DNA of 49,441 nt from an uncultured Porphyromonadaceae bacterium (GCA_947176915.1 CAMWSM010000013.1:1-49441), one strand, 5' to 3'; counted from the stretch's first letter, positions 18,591 through 28,152 are shown. The notes: generated by a model from the sequence alone, not told the origin. Numbers and translations are program-made.

Positions 18591-18623
18591 TTAAAATAGA
18601 CCCGGAATAGACTTAAAATAGAC
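18591..18623 (+). repeat. Three tandem 11-base direct repeats upstream of the dxs promoter
   Basis: Units TTAAAATAGAC (18591-18601), CCGGAATAGAC (18602-18612) and TTAAAATAGAC (18613-18623) follow one another without a gap. They share AATAGAC, and the period is about one helical turn. The array ends 18 bases before the predicted -33 box at 18642, a good place for an activator or repressor. The 10-mer TAAAATAGAC recurs at 41573-41582. The rest of 18439-18704 shows nothing else I can name. Confidence 0.7.
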
Positions 18624-18641
18624 GTAAATGAGTGGCAAAAC

Positions 18642-18673
18642 TTTGCCTATGTCAGAATAATTAGTTAATTTCG
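18642..18673 (+). promoter_or_regulatory. Predicted promoter of the small-ORF/dxs/trk operon
   Basis: TTTG (18642-18645), exactly 20 bases, then TAATTTCG (18666-18673), one mismatch from TAnnTTTG. Transcription should start near 18680, about 25 bases before the ATG at 18705. Confidence 0.6.
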
Positions 18674-18704
18674 CATACTTGATGAGTCCATTTTTGATTC
18701 CGAT

Positions 18705-18896
18705 ATGAAAAAAAATCATATTGCAGCCCTTATTCTCCTCCTCCTTCTCTGGCTATGGCTTTGCAGGGCCATTATTGTCGGAGCTGGCGGTTTCACATTT
18801 AAGAATATCTTTCTTATCTGTGCATCCGGAATTATTATCTTCGTCCCTCTATGGAAAAAATATGTCAGAGGCGACAAAAAAAAACATATTGATTAA
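18705..18896 (+). CDS. Small membrane protein of unknown function ahead of dxs
   Basis: A 63-residue protein: MKKN start, two hydrophobic segments (about 7-26 and 33-49), then a basic tail (WKKYVRGDKKKHID), which predicts a two-pass protein with a cytoplasmic basic end. It lies directly after a plausible promoter and ends 12 bases before dxs, so it is probably translated as the first gene of that operon. I recognise no family. It could also be a leader ORF that influences dxs translation. Confidence 0.55.
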   Translation: MKKNHIAALILLLLLWLWLCRAIIVGAGGFTFKNIFLICASGIIIFVPLWKKYVRGDKKKHID

Positions 18897-18908
18897 TCTG
18901 AACAACAA

Positions 18909-20810
18909 ATGTCGATATTATCTACAATCAACTCCCCTGCCGACCTCAGAAAACTTGAGGTTGATCAGCTGCCTGAGCTTTGTACGGAAATCAGGGAGTT
19001 TTTAATTGATAATCTCTCCCAAAATCCGGGTCATTTTGCCTCAAGCATGGGTGCCGTGGATTTGATTGTTGCGCTACATTATGTATATGACACCCCTTCC
19101 GATCATCTTGTATGGGATGTCGGCCATCAGGCGTATGCCCATAAAATCCTTACAGGGAGAAGAGAGGCTTTCAAAACTCAACGAACCCTGAATGGAATCA
19201 GCGGTTTCCCAAATCCTCTTGAAAGCGATGCTGATACTTTTATAGCAGGACACGCCGGAAACTCTATCTCAGCCGCACTTGGCATGGCGATTGCCGATCA
19301 TTCAACTCCCGGACATGAAAACAGGAAAACTGTGGCTGTAATTGGTGATGCCTCCATAAGCGGCGGACTTGCCTTCGAAGGACTCAATAATGCTTCCAAC
19401 CATCCTAATAATCTTCTCATTGTCTTAAACGACAATGACATGAGCATTGATGACAATGTAGGAGCGCTCCATACATATCTTTCCAACCTCACCACTTCTG
19501 CAGGATATAACCGCTGGCGAAACAAAATGGCAGTATATCTTCGGAAAAAGGGAGTGCTGACAGAACCTCGCAAGAGGGCTATTATACGTTTCGGAAATTC
19601 CGTTAAATCCTTAGTCTCAAAAAAACAGAATATTTTCGAGGGACTGAATATAAGATATTTCGGACCTATTGATGGCAACGACGTGATACGCCTCGTAAAA
19701 GTATTTCGTGAGATTAAAGATATGGAGGGTCCGCGCCTATTGCATATATGCACGACAAAAGGGAAAGGTTTCGCTCCCGCAGAGGCTGATCCTACAACTT
19801 GGCACGCACCCGGGAAGTTCAATCCACAGACCGGTGAAAGAAAATGTGCTCCATCCACTCCCCTACCCCCCCTGTGGCAAGAGGTGTTTGGAAAAACTCT
19901 TGTGGAGATTGCCCGTAGGGATGACTCGGTTGTGGGTGTAACAGCAGCTATGCCCACAGGAACATCACTATGCCATTTTATGAAAGAATTTCCTGAAAGA
20001 TCTTTTGATGTCGGAATTTCGGAAGGGCATGCAGTAACTTTTGCAGGCGGCCTTGCCGTGGGGGGCAAACATCCATTTGTTGCCATCTATTCCTCTTTCC
20101 TGCAGCGAGCCTACGACAATATCGTTCATGACGTTGCCATTCAAGGTCTCCCCGTTACTTTCTGCATAGATCGCGCAGGAGTGGTAGGGGAAGATGGAGT
20201 TACCCATCACGGTCTGTTTGATCTGGCTTACCTCAATTGCATACCGGGTATGATAATCTCTTCCCCCGCAGATGAGCAGACGTTGCGGAATCTGATGTTC
20301 ACCTCCCTGTCCGCTAATGCACCTTTCGCCATACGTTATCCTCGTGGCAAAGCCTTGTCTACTGAATGGGAAACTCCGTTTGAAGCTATCCCCGTAGGAA
20401 AAGGAAGATGTGTCGTGAATGCCGGGAATCCATGCATTGTTATTCTCACAATCGGGCCGGCATTGCATGATGCTGTCAAAGCCTCCGAAATTCTCAATTC
20501 AGAGGGTATACCCACTGCAGTCTATGATATGATTTGGCTCAAACCTATGGATGAGGATATTATCAAAGAAATTGCAGCAACCGAGGCACATATCATTACT
20601 ATAGAAGATGGGGTTGTTACGGGAGGATTGGGAACCTCAGTGAACGATGCTCTCAGAAAAATGGGTGCATCCAACGGAATCACAATGCTGGGTGTTCCGG
20701 ATAAATGGATTGCCCAAGGATCGGTAAATGAACTCAAGAATATCTGTGGGTACGATTATGATGGAATCTTACGCACAGCAAGAGATTTAGCAATAAAAAA
20801 CGGTAAGTAA
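18909..20810 (+). CDS. dxs: 1-deoxy-D-xylulose-5-phosphate synthase
   Basis: Thiamine-diphosphate enzyme that joins pyruvate and glyceraldehyde 3-phosphate, the first step of the non-mevalonate isoprenoid pathway. The 633-residue length is normal. The cofactor-binding segment GDASISGGLAFEGLNNA, the early VWDVGHQAYAHKIL motif, and the pyrimidine-domain and C-terminal transketolase segments (FCIDRAGVVGEDGVTHHG; APFAIRYPRGK) are all present. Its stop codon overlaps the trkA start by one base (TAATG), so the two are coupled. Confidence 0.97.
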   Translation: MSILSTINSPADLRKLEVDQLPELCTEIREFLIDNLSQNPGHFASSMGAVDLIVALHYVYDTPSDHLVWDVGHQAYAHKILTGRREAFKTQRTLNGISGFPNPLESDADTFIAGHAGNSISAALGMAIADHSTPGHENRKTVAVIGDASISGGLAFEGLNNASNHPNNLLIVLNDNDMSIDDNVGALHTYLSNLTTSAGYNRWRNKMAVYLRKKGVLTEPRKRAIIRFGNSVKSLVSKKQNIFEGLNIRYFGPIDGNDVIRLVKVFREIKDMEGPRLLHICTTKGKGFAPAEADPTTWHAPGKFNPQTGERKCAPSTPLPPLWQEVFGKTLVEIARRDDSVVGVTAAMPTGTSLCHFMKEFPERSFDVGISEGHAVTFAGGLAVGGKHPFVAIYSSFLQRAYDNIVHDVAIQGLPVTFCIDRAGVVGEDGVTHHGLFDLAYLNCIPGMIISSPADEQTLRNLMFTSLSANAPFAIRYPRGKALSTEWETPFEAIPVGKGRCVVNAGNPCIVILTIGPALHDAVKASEILNSEGIPTAVYDMIWLKPMDEDIIKEIAATEAHIITIEDGVVTGGLGTSVNDALRKMGASNGITMLGVPDKWIAQGSVNELKNICGYDYDGILRTARDLAIKNGK

Positions 20811-22144
20811 TGAAAATCGTGATTGCAGGGGCAGGCGAGGTGGGTACGCATCTTGCCAAACTGCTCTCAAATGAAAATCAAGACATCATCCTTTTAGATA
20901 ATGACCAGAGCCGCCTCGATGCCATAAACGATAACTATAATCTTATGACATGGAACGGCTCTACATCCTCTTTTGAAACTCTCCGTGAGGTAGGCATAGC
21001 TAATACTGATTTATACATAGCCGTTACTCCCTACGAGACTCGCAATCTCTCTTCCTGTGCCATCGCAAAAAGACTGGGGGCTAAAAAAACAGTAGCCCGC
21101 ATTGATAACTACGAATTTCTTGACAAAAAGAATAAGATTCTTTTGAAAGATATGGGGATTGATCATCTGATTTACCCCGAAGATCTCGCTGCTGATGAAA
21201 TAGCCCTTTCTCTCGCCCATAATTGGGCACGCTATTGGGGAGAACTGCACAACGGGCGTCTCCTGCTCATTGGCGTAAAGCTCCACAGTGCTTCCCCCCT
21301 TATCAACTGCAAGCTTAAAGATTTGCCGGTTACAGGCCATAATTTCCATGTGGCTGCAATCAAACGCAACAACGAAACCATTATTCCGGGTGGTAATGAT
21401 GAAATAAAGCATGATGACATTGTCTATTTCATCACTACTCCTGAATATATCTCCACTGTCCGCGACCTCTGCGGAAAAAAGAAAAAAGTTATAAAGAAAG
21501 TCATCATTATGGGTGGCAGCCGCATTGCTCGGCGTTTTTCAAAGCGTTTTCACGATGATTTCCATATCAAGATTATAGATAACGATCGAGATAACTGTGA
21601 GTATATGGCAACCATTCTTCCGGATTGTGAAATTGTTTACGGCGACGGCAGAGATATAGAAGTTCTTCGTGAGAATACAATATACCAATATGATGCCTTT
21701 GTTGCCCTTACTGATTTTTCCGAAACCAACATACTTTCTTGTCTCTCTGCAAAAGAGTTCGGAGTGCCGAAGTCAATAGCTGATGTCGAGAACCTTCAGT
21801 TTGTAAGTCAGGCAGAAAATTTGAATATCGGAACGATAATCAATAAAAAACTTCTTGCTTCAAGCCATATCTTTAAAATTCTTCTGGATGCCGATGAACA
21901 TAATGCGAAATGCCTTGCGCTGGCAGATGCGGAGGTAGCAGAGATGCAAGTGAAAGAAGGAGCAAAAATTACAAAGAAACCTGTTAAAGATCTTCACCTT
22001 CCTTTCGGCATGACCCTCGCTGCACTGGTCAGAGATGACACCATACATCTTGTCGGTGGCAATACTCATATTGAGGCCGGCGACTTCGTGGTGGTGTTCT
22101 GTCTGAACGGCACTATCAATAAAATTGAAAAATGGTTTAACTGA
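20810..22144 (+). CDS. trkA: Trk potassium uptake regulator TrkA
   Basis: Cytoplasmic NAD(H)-binding gating subunit of the Trk potassium transporter, 444 residues. It has two RCK units, each a Rossmann domain plus a TrkA_C domain. The first starts IVIAGAGEVGTHLAKLL with LDND at the end of strand 2; the second has VIIMGGSRIARRF and IIDNDRDNC. TrkA_C domains are at about 145-215 and 370-440. The start codon overlaps the dxs stop, and trkH follows 7 bases after the trkA stop. Confidence 0.96.
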   Translation: MKIVIAGAGEVGTHLAKLLSNENQDIILLDNDQSRLDAINDNYNLMTWNGSTSSFETLREVGIANTDLYIAVTPYETRNLSSCAIAKRLGAKKTVARIDNYEFLDKKNKILLKDMGIDHLIYPEDLAADEIALSLAHNWARYWGELHNGRLLLIGVKLHSASPLINCKLKDLPVTGHNFHVAAIKRNNETIIPGGNDEIKHDDIVYFITTPEYISTVRDLCGKKKKVIKKVIIMGGSRIARRFSKRFHDDFHIKIIDNDRDNCEYMATILPDCEIVYGDGRDIEVLRENTIYQYDAFVALTDFSETNILSCLSAKEFGVPKSIADVENLQFVSQAENLNIGTIINKKLLASSHIFKILLDADEHNAKCLALADAEVAEMQVKEGAKITKKPVKDLHLPFGMTLAALVRDDTIHLVGGNTHIEAGDFVVVFCLNGTINKIEKWFN

Positions 22145-22151
22145 TTTACAG

Positions 22152-23630
22152 ATGTTTTCTTTTAAACACTCAAGGAGTTATATCAATCTCCGGATGCTTC
22201 TCCGCGTCATTGGCTGGCTCTTGGTGATTGAGGGCATAGTAATGATCGCCCCCAGCATTACGGGGCTAATCTATCGCGAGCATTCAGCCGGATATTTCTT
22301 TTTGTGTGCCCTTCTTACTGCCGGCTGTGGAATAGCGCTTGTCAGCCAGCGTCCTAAAAGCCGGGATATGGGTAAGCGTGAAGCAATCCTTCTGACGGGC
22401 TTGACCTGGGTGATTCTCTCTCTGTTCGGAATGTTGCCTTTCCTAATCTGCGGCACACATCTGAACGTTACCGATGCCTTTTTTGAAACTATGAGTGGCT
22501 TCACTACGACCGGAGCAACCGTACTAAATACTCTTTCTGATGTTCCCCATTCAATATTATTATGGAGATGTCTTGTGCAATGGATTGGAGGTCTGGGAAT
22601 TATACTTTTCACTCTTGCTGTTGTCCCCATGCTCAACTATCAGGGTGGAATGCAGTTATTCAATGCTGAGGTAACCGGCATTACTCATGATAAACTCCGT
22701 CCGCGCATAAGTTTCACCGCTCAAGGACTCTGGATGGTCTATATTGCCCTCACAACCCTTCTCATTATTCTGCTCTCCCTCTCCGAACTTTCCATATTTG
22801 ATTCCATTTGCTATGGGATGTCTACTATGTCAACAGGAGGTTTCGCTATTGCCGACCATTCCGTAACGGAGATGAACAATAATTATGTGAAAACCGTCAT
22901 GATAATTTTCATGTTTCTTGGAGGAGTAAACTTTTCATTGATTTTCAAAGGTCTGACAGGTCAAATCAAGACAATCTTCAATAATGACGCTCTCAAATGG
23001 TATATCGCCATTATTGTCATCTGCTATATCCTTCTCACATTTAACGTATGGATAAACGGTCTGGTCAGAGAGGTGGAGGACATTACAATCGACCCCTTGT
23101 TTCAGGCTGTCTCCATCCTTACCTCTACCGGACTCACAGAACCTGATTTTCATGATTGGGGACCGATTGCGGTCATAGTGCTGATCATAATGATGGTGAT
23201 GGGCGCCTGTGCGGGAAGTACTTCCGGAGGTGCGAAAATCGACAGATTTATAGTGCTTTTCAGATTTCTGAAGAATGAATTTTACAAAATGATGCATCCT
23301 AATGCCGTTACAACGGTTGTAATAAACAGGAAGGGTACGCCGAGTGCGGTAGTTATGAAGACTCTTGCATTCCTATTTCTTTATATAATCGTCATTATGG
23401 TAGGAGGCACGGCTCTGGTGGTGTTAGGAATGCCGCTAAAAGATAGCTTTTTCATATCTCTCTCGGCAATCTCCAATACGGGACTTGGAACAGACATAAC
23501 AGGCATTGGAGGCAACTATGCTCTTGTACCGGATGCCGGGAAATGGTTGCTTAGTTTCATCATGCTTGTAGGACGTCTCGAACTTTTCACAATCCTTCTT
23601 CTTTTTCTCCCCTCTTTCTGGCGTAAATAA
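22152..23630 (+). CDS. trkH: Trk potassium uptake channel TrkH
   Basis: Membrane pore of the Trk system, about 492 residues, partner of TrkA. The open frame begins at 22125 inside trkA; the ATG at 22152 (MFSFKHSRSYINLRM) just after the trkA stop gives a normal TrkH N-terminus, so I chose it. Four repeated membrane-pore-membrane units are seen, with filter-like segments such as MSGFTTTGATVL, MSTMSTGGFAI, LTSTGLTEPDF and ISNTGLGTDI. It ends FLPSFWRK, typical of TrkH. Confidence 0.96.
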   Translation: MFSFKHSRSYINLRMLLRVIGWLLVIEGIVMIAPSITGLIYREHSAGYFFLCALLTAGCGIALVSQRPKSRDMGKREAILLTGLTWVILSLFGMLPFLICGTHLNVTDAFFETMSGFTTTGATVLNTLSDVPHSILLWRCLVQWIGGLGIILFTLAVVPMLNYQGGMQLFNAEVTGITHDKLRPRISFTAQGLWMVYIALTTLLIILLSLSELSIFDSICYGMSTMSTGGFAIADHSVTEMNNNYVKTVMIIFMFLGGVNFSLIFKGLTGQIKTIFNNDALKWYIAIIVICYILLTFNVWINGLVREVEDITIDPLFQAVSILTSTGLTEPDFHDWGPIAVIVLIIMMVMGACAGSTSGGAKIDRFIVLFRFLKNEFYKMMHPNAVTTVVINRKGTPSAVVMKTLAFLFLYIIVIMVGGTALVVLGMPLKDSFFISLSAISNTGLGTDITGIGGNYALVPDAGKWLLSFIMLVGRLELFTILLLFLPSFWRK

Positions 23631-23698
23631 TTCTCAGATGAACCTTTTTTCATCTTCGGGTGTTTGTAGTTATTATTAACCCATTAATTTTTATTAAT

Positions 23699-23854
23699 AT
23701 GTTTGAAGATCTAAAAGATAAGGCAGCGGATTTGCTCAACAATGAAAACGTGAAGGAAGTTGTTGAAAAAGCACAGGAATTTATTCATAGTGAAAAGGGC
23801 AAAGAGGTGGTTGACAAAGCCCAGGAATTCATTAAAGAGAAATTCGGTAAGTAA
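23699..23854 (+). CDS. 51-residue duplicated helical protein
   Basis: Short acidic/basic helical protein. The frame opens at 23660, but the ATG at 23699 (MFEDLKDKAADLL) makes a clean amphipathic start. It contains an imperfect duplication: KEVVEKAQEFIHSEKG followed by KEVVDKAQEFIKEKFG. No cysteine, no signal peptide, no membrane segment. It lies 68 bases after trkH and before the malic enzyme terminator. I recognise no named family; it resembles small helical proteins of unknown role found in many bacteria. The regular codon frame and strong duplication favour a real gene. Confidence 0.6.
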   Translation: MFEDLKDKAADLLNNENVKEVVEKAQEFIHSEKGKEVVDKAQEFIKEKFGK

Positions 23855-23870
23855 ATAATACTACTCACTA

Positions 23871-23906
23871 TAAAAAAGGAGCCGTCGGAAAAATTCCGGC
23901 GGCTCC
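23871..23906 (-). terminator. Terminator of the malic enzyme gene
   Basis: A 13-base-pair stem (23878-23890 with 23894-23906, one wobble) and 3-base loop. On the minus strand it runs into T6 (23877-23872), a strong terminator for the malic enzyme. In the other direction the tail is weak, but it may also help end the small gene at 23699. Confidence 0.85.
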
Positions 23907-23941
23907 AATCATTTTATCGTTAGGATTCCTAAAAGAATCAA

Positions 23942-26215
23942 TTACTTTCTTTTAAGGACAAGGGCATCAAGAGCTGCTATAGCTACAAGGTCGAAGATCT
24001 CACGTTCAGATGAATTGCTATTGGTAAAATAGACAGGTTTTTTCAGACCCATCTGGATCGGACCAATTATTGAACCTACACCCATCGAGAGAAGCATCTT
24101 GCTCACTGAGTTGGCAGCTGTAAGATTCGGGAAGATGAGAGTATTTACCTCTTTTCCTTTCAGAGTATTGAAGGGGAAAGTCTCGTCACGAAGCTGAGTG
24201 TCGAGGGCATAATCAACCTGCATCTCGCCATCAACCTGCAAGTTCGGATATTTCTCATGCAATTCCTTAACAGCATCTGCCACGAGAGTTGCCTCTTCAT
24301 GTATCGAAGAGCCGAAATTGCTGTATGAAATCATTGCCATTACCGGATCCTGAGCGAAGAATTTTACAGTGTGATCAGCCAGCCGCGCAATATCAACGAG
24401 AGCTGCCTTATCTGCATCCGGATTGATGGTAGTGTCTGCAATAAAGAATGTTCCACGGCGAGTATTGAGAATATGCATTGTTGCAAAATGACTGTAACCC
24501 TTCTGAAGACCCACAATTGAAACAGCATGAGAGGCATTTGCTTCGCCGGCTGAGTAAGTAGACGACAGACATGCATCAGCATCCCCGGTCTCAACCATCA
24601 TCATGCCGAAATAGGAGCGAGTGTACATCTTTTCGAGAGCATATTGGAAAGTAAAGCCTTCACGCGCCTTCTTCTCAGCAAGAATCTTGGCATAGCGTTC
24701 ACGTGTCTCCTCTTCACGATCGTGACGCGGATTGATAATCTCGACTCCTTCAAGGGAAAGACCGAGACGATTGGCTCTCTTCTCTATCATCTCCTCATTG
24801 CCGAGCACAACAGGACGGCAAACACCCTCATGGGCAGCACGAACTGCAGCACGAAGCATATTATCCATATTGCCTTCGCAGATGACAACTCTCTGAGGTG
24901 TCTGCTTGGCAACATCTACAATGCGGCGAATCATCTTGCCGTCATCACCCATTATCGAGCGGAGTTTTGCCTGATATGCGTTCCAATCAGGGATGGGGCG
25001 TTTGGCAATTCCCGATTCTGCAGCTGCACGGGCTACCGCGGGCGCTACGCAGAGAAGGAGACGCGGATCAAGGGCCTTCGGCAGAATGTAATCCGGACCA
25101 AACTTGATGTTATTCATTCCGTATGCTTCATCCACAACAGCGGGCACCGGCTCTTTGGCAAGATTTGCAATTGCATGGACAGCGGCAATCTTCATTGCCT
25201 CATTTATTCCAGTGGCTCCACAGTCAAGCGCTCCACGAAATATATAAGGGAAGCCGATCACATTATTGATCTGGTTGGGATAGTCGCTTCTTCCTGTAGC
25301 GAAAATAATGTCCGGACGAGATTCAATTGCGAGATCGTATGCAATCTCCGGATTAGGGTTAGCAAGTGCGAACACAATCGGCTTGGGAGCCATCGATTTC
25401 AGCATCTCGGGAGTGACAACGTCAGCAACACTGAGACCGAGGAATACGTCAGCATCCACCAATGCCTCTTCAAGAGTATGGATATCTCTATCTGTTGCAA
25501 ATTCACGTTTCTGAGAATTCAAATTCTCACGGTCGGAACGAATGACACCCTTAGAATCACACATTACCACATTCTTGGGATTGACTCCCAAAGACACATA
25601 CAAGCGAGTGCAGCTTATGGCAGCTGCTCCGGCTCCATTGACAACAAGGCGGATATCTCCTATTTTCTTTCCCTGAATCTGAAGGGCATTGAGCAGACCG
25701 GCACCGGATATTATGGCTGTGCCGTGCTGGTCGTCATGCATTACAGGAATATTACACTCCTCTTTAAGTTTGGTCTCGATCTTAAAACATTCCGGAGCCT
25801 TGATATCTTCAAGATTGATTCCTCCGAATGTTGGAGAGATGGCTTTTACTATCTCAATAATTTTATCCGGATCTTTCTCATTAATCTCAATGTCGAAAGC
25901 ATCCAGTCCGGCAAATATCTTAAACAACAGCGCCTTCCCTTCCATCACTGGTTTTCCGGCAAGAGCTCCTATATCTCCCAATCCTAACACAGCCGTGCCG
26001 TTGCTGATTACTGCCACAAGATTTCCTTTGTTGGTGTAGCGATAGGCATCCTCCGGATTTTTCTCTATTTCCAGACAAGGATATGCCACACCGGGAGAGT
26101 AAGCAAGGGCAAGGTCTTGTTGCGATGCGTAGGGTTTGGTGGGCACAATCTCTATCTTTCCCGGTTTCCCCTCTTCATGATAATCGAGGGCCATCTCTTT
26201 TGTTACTTTTGACAT
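23942..26215 (-). CDS. maeB: NADP-dependent malic enzyme with C-terminal phosphotransacetylase domain
   Basis: Oxidatively decarboxylates malate to pyruvate, making NADPH. Residues 1-430 are the malic enzyme: [20 protein letters not shown], the catalytic-region motif [20 protein letters not shown], and the Rossmann motif [12 protein letters not shown]. Residues 430-757 resemble phosphotransacetylase ([25 protein letters not shown]), which in this enzyme class is usually thought to be regulatory, binding acetyl-CoA. The 757-residue length matches the MaeB class. Confidence 0.96.
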   Translation of the reverse strand: MSKVTKEMALDYHEEGKPGKIEIVPTKPYASQQDLALAYSPGVAYPCLEIEKNPEDAYRYTNKGNLVAVISNGTAVLGLGDIGALAGKPVMEGKALLFKIFAGLDAFDIEINEKDPDKIIEIVKAISPTFGGINLEDIKAPECFKIETKLKEECNIPVMHDDQHGTAIISGAGLLNALQIQGKKIGDIRLVVNGAGAAAISCTRLYVSLGVNPKNVVMCDSKGVIRSDRENLNSQKREFATDRDIHTLEEALVDADVFLGLSVADVVTPEMLKSMAPKPIVFALANPNPEIAYDLAIESRPDIIFATGRSDYPNQINNVIGFPYIFRGALDCGATGINEAMKIAAVHAIANLAKEPVPAVVDEAYGMNNIKFGPDYILPKALDPRLLLCVAPAVARAAAESGIAKRPIPDWNAYQAKLRSIMGDDGKMIRRIVDVAKQTPQRVVICEGNMDNMLRAAVRAAHEGVCRPVVLGNEEMIEKRANRLGLSLEGVEIINPRHDREEETRERYAKILAEKKAREGFTFQYALEKMYTRSYFGMMMVETGDADACLSSTYSAGEANASHAVSIVGLQKGYSHFATMHILNTRRGTFFIADTTINPDADKAALVDIARLADHTVKFFAQDPVMAMISYSNFGSSIHEEATLVADAVKELHEKYPNLQVDGEMQVDYALDTQLRDETFPFNTLKGKEVNTLIFPNLTAANSVSKMLLSMGVGSIIGPIQMGLKKPVYFTNSNSSEREIFDLVAIAALDALVLKRK

Positions 26216-26278
26216 AGTGGGCTTTGATATTTTGATAAAAAATTCTTCTTTATTCCTATCTATCTAATTAAATAAACG

Positions 26279-26286
26279 CAAAATTA
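26279..26286 (-). promoter_or_regulatory. Possible -7 box upstream of the malic enzyme gene
   Basis: TAATTTTG on the minus strand matches TAnnTTTG, about 63 bases before the maeB start. The upstream position holds TTAA rather than TTTG, so the match is partial. Confidence 0.38.
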
Positions 26287-26330
26287 CTTAAAAATTGCTT
26301 GAATTTTTAAAATTAATAAAATTTTTACTT

Positions 26331-27761
26331 TTATTTACATATCAGACAAAGGGTCGTAATTGCTCCGGCAGAGAGCAGTAGGATAGTTACTATATCCGAT
26401 ATAGAAGGACGTAAGGGTCCATGCCTCCTTCTCTCTTTCCGGCTCTTCAAATAAAATCCACTCCCGGCTATATAGAAAACTGAGGTGTATGCCATCAAAT
26501 CCAGACCGGCTGCGTAAATCAGCCAAATGCAATACAGACAGCAACCGCCTCCTACAAGCTTTTTTCTCCATTCATTTCTCCCGGTTTCTCTGCAACTTAG
26601 CTTAAGAAGAAAAACTCCACTCATAAGATAAGCGGGAAGCACCATTACGCTTGCAATATTTAAAGCCATCAGATAGACATCATCTGCCATCAGCACGATA
26701 AAGAGAAACGCCTCCATAGCTACGGAAGATACTAAAAGTCCGAATCTGGGCATCCCCTCCATATTTAATTTCATAAATGATTGAGGGAAAATCCTGACTA
26801 CAGCTGCCTCGTATGGCACTTGAGCACATACCAAAGTCCATGCCAGCCAGCCTCCGAGGAGGGAAATTATAATAGAAATCACTACAAAATAATATGCCCA
26901 GTCGCCACAAATGACTTTCAACAGATACGCAACAGATGGATCGGAAAGACCTGCCAGTTCGGCACGTGCCATCACTCCGTAGCACAACATGGAGACCAGT
27001 AAGTAAAGCAGCCACGCTATTATAAATCCCGTTACTCCGGCACGTCCTACATCTTCCGGCTTTTTGGCACGCGCTGCCATCATCACGGCTCCCTCAATTC
27101 CTACGAAACACCATAACGTTACTACCATACAGTTCTTGACCTGCTCTAACAACCCCTCCCCTTTTAATCCTGATGCAAAAAGATCTGCGGTGAAAACACC
27201 GTAACGCGCGTTAAGAATCAGTAATATGACAACAAGGATAATGGCAGCTATCTTAACAACAGCCATGAGATTATTAATCAAACGGGCGGTTTTGATTCCA
27301 CGACACACTATAAAAAACATTCCCCATATCAATGCCGTACAGAAAACGAGAGTTTGCCAACCATGTGCCTGAAGCGACGGTATGAATGCGCCGAAGGAAT
27401 CATTAAGCATAATGGCGTATGCTATATTTGCAAAGGCAATACAGAGCCAATATCCCCACGCTATATTAAAACCGGCGTAGTTCCCGAAGCCCTCTTGCGT
27501 ATATTGATAGATACCTGCATCCAGATCGGGTCTGCTGTCTGCAAGAATCTTGAAGGTTCCAACCAAAAACAGCATTCCTGCTGCTGTTATCATCCAAGCG
27601 ATAGCCGTTCCCAAAGGTCCGGCTCCGATGGCCAGATTCTGGGGGATGTTATATAGCCCTGACCCGACCACCATCCCGAAAACGATAGCGGTAAGAGACC
27701 AAAAACCTAATTTCCTTCCTGTAGAATCGTTACTCATCACATTTATCTCATATCTCTCCAT
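26331..27761 (-). CDS. APC-superfamily amino acid antiporter (arginine/ornithine ArcD-like)
   Basis: Integral membrane permease of 476 residues with about 12 hydrophobic segments. The opening segment LGFWSLTAIVFGMVVGSGLYNIPQ carries the GSG substrate-loop motif of the basic amino acid/polyamine antiporter (APA) group. DAGIYQYTQEGFG and the glutamate in CFVGIEGAVMMAARA are also group features. The substrate (arginine/ornithine or lysine/cadaverine) is inferred from family similarity. No decarboxylase or deiminase gene lies next to it. The start may be the ATG at 27761 or the one at 27737 (MSNDSTGRK), which better suits the predicted promoter. Confidence 0.85.
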   Translation of the reverse strand: MERYEINVMSNDSTGRKLGFWSLTAIVFGMVVGSGLYNIPQNLAIGAGPLGTAIAWMITAAGMLFLVGTFKILADSRPDLDAGIYQYTQEGFGNYAGFNIAWGYWLCIAFANIAYAIMLNDSFGAFIPSLQAHGWQTLVFCTALIWGMFFIVCRGIKTARLINNLMAVVKIAAIILVVILLILNARYGVFTADLFASGLKGEGLLEQVKNCMVVTLWCFVGIEGAVMMAARAKKPEDVGRAGVTGFIIAWLLYLLVSMLCYGVMARAELAGLSDPSVAYLLKVICGDWAYYFVVISIIISLLGGWLAWTLVCAQVPYEAAVVRIFPQSFMKLNMEGMPRFGLLVSSVAMEAFLFIVLMADDVYLMALNIASVMVLPAYLMSGVFLLKLSCRETGRNEWRKKLVGGGCCLYCIWLIYAAGLDLMAYTSVFYIAGSGFYLKSRKERRRHGPLRPSISDIVTILLLSAGAITTLCLICK

Positions 27762-27774
27762 CCATTTCCGTCTG

Positions 27775-27782
27775 CAAAGTTA
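27775..27782 (-). promoter_or_regulatory. Possible -7 box upstream of the antiporter gene
   Basis: TAACTTTG on the minus strand matches TAnnTTTG, but no TTTG lies 19-21 bases upstream. The implied start near 27768 leaves only about 7 bases before the ATG at 27761, which would favour the ATG at 27737. Confidence 0.35.
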
Positions 27783-28093
27783 ATACATTTTTTTCAAGTT
27801 TCATCTTTTGGCATTTTGTCAATGTAAGAACTTTCCAAACTCTCATTTTTTTCTTTCCCAATCTTAAATATTCTTATTTGTCAACCGCTCCCCGGCACTG
27901 CTATTTCATCCGTTTCAAAAAGATAAAAATATATAATTAATTTTTGAATAAATATGCAACATTTAAGTTCACAATATTTTAAAAGTTTTCCATTTTATTT
28001 ATTAATATACTGTTATTCAATTATTTAAAAATTTTATCAACACAAAAAGTTTTCCAAAATAAAAATTTTTCAAAAAAATTCGCCCTAAATTTC

Positions 28094-28124
28094 TTGCACA
28101 AGATTGTTTTTAAAACTACCTTTG
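28094..28124 (+). promoter_or_regulatory. Promoter of nrdD-nrdG
   Basis: TTG (28094-28096), exactly 20 bases, then a perfect -7 box TACCTTTG (28117-28124). The predicted start near 28131 leaves a 64-base leader before nrdD. Confidence 0.7.
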
Positions 28125-28129
28125 CAACC

Positions 28130-28152
28130 GTCTTTCAGATGCACCTGAAGAC
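28130..28152 (+). promoter_or_regulatory. Near palindrome at the nrdD transcription start
   Basis: GTCTTTCAG (28130-28138) and CTGAAGAC (28145-28152) are complementary except for one extra T, and the middle ATGCAC extends the symmetry partly. It falls on the predicted +1, so it could be a repressor operator or a 5' mRNA hairpin. It does not match the NrdR box as I know it. Confidence 0.45.

Noticed and set aside
18439-18704. Thiamine riboswitch ahead of dxs
   Set aside because: I looked for conserved THI-box segments in the leader and found none; the region holds only direct repeats and a promoter.
19298-20086. A 262-residue minus-strand ORF opposite dxs
   Set aside because: Fully antisense to dxs; no motif.
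24644-25987. A 447-residue ORF on the plus strand inside the malic enzyme gene
   Set aside because: It is fully antisense to a conserved enzyme, and its composition (rich in Cys, Ser, Arg, His, Ile) is that of an opposite-strand shadow. No domain is recognisable.
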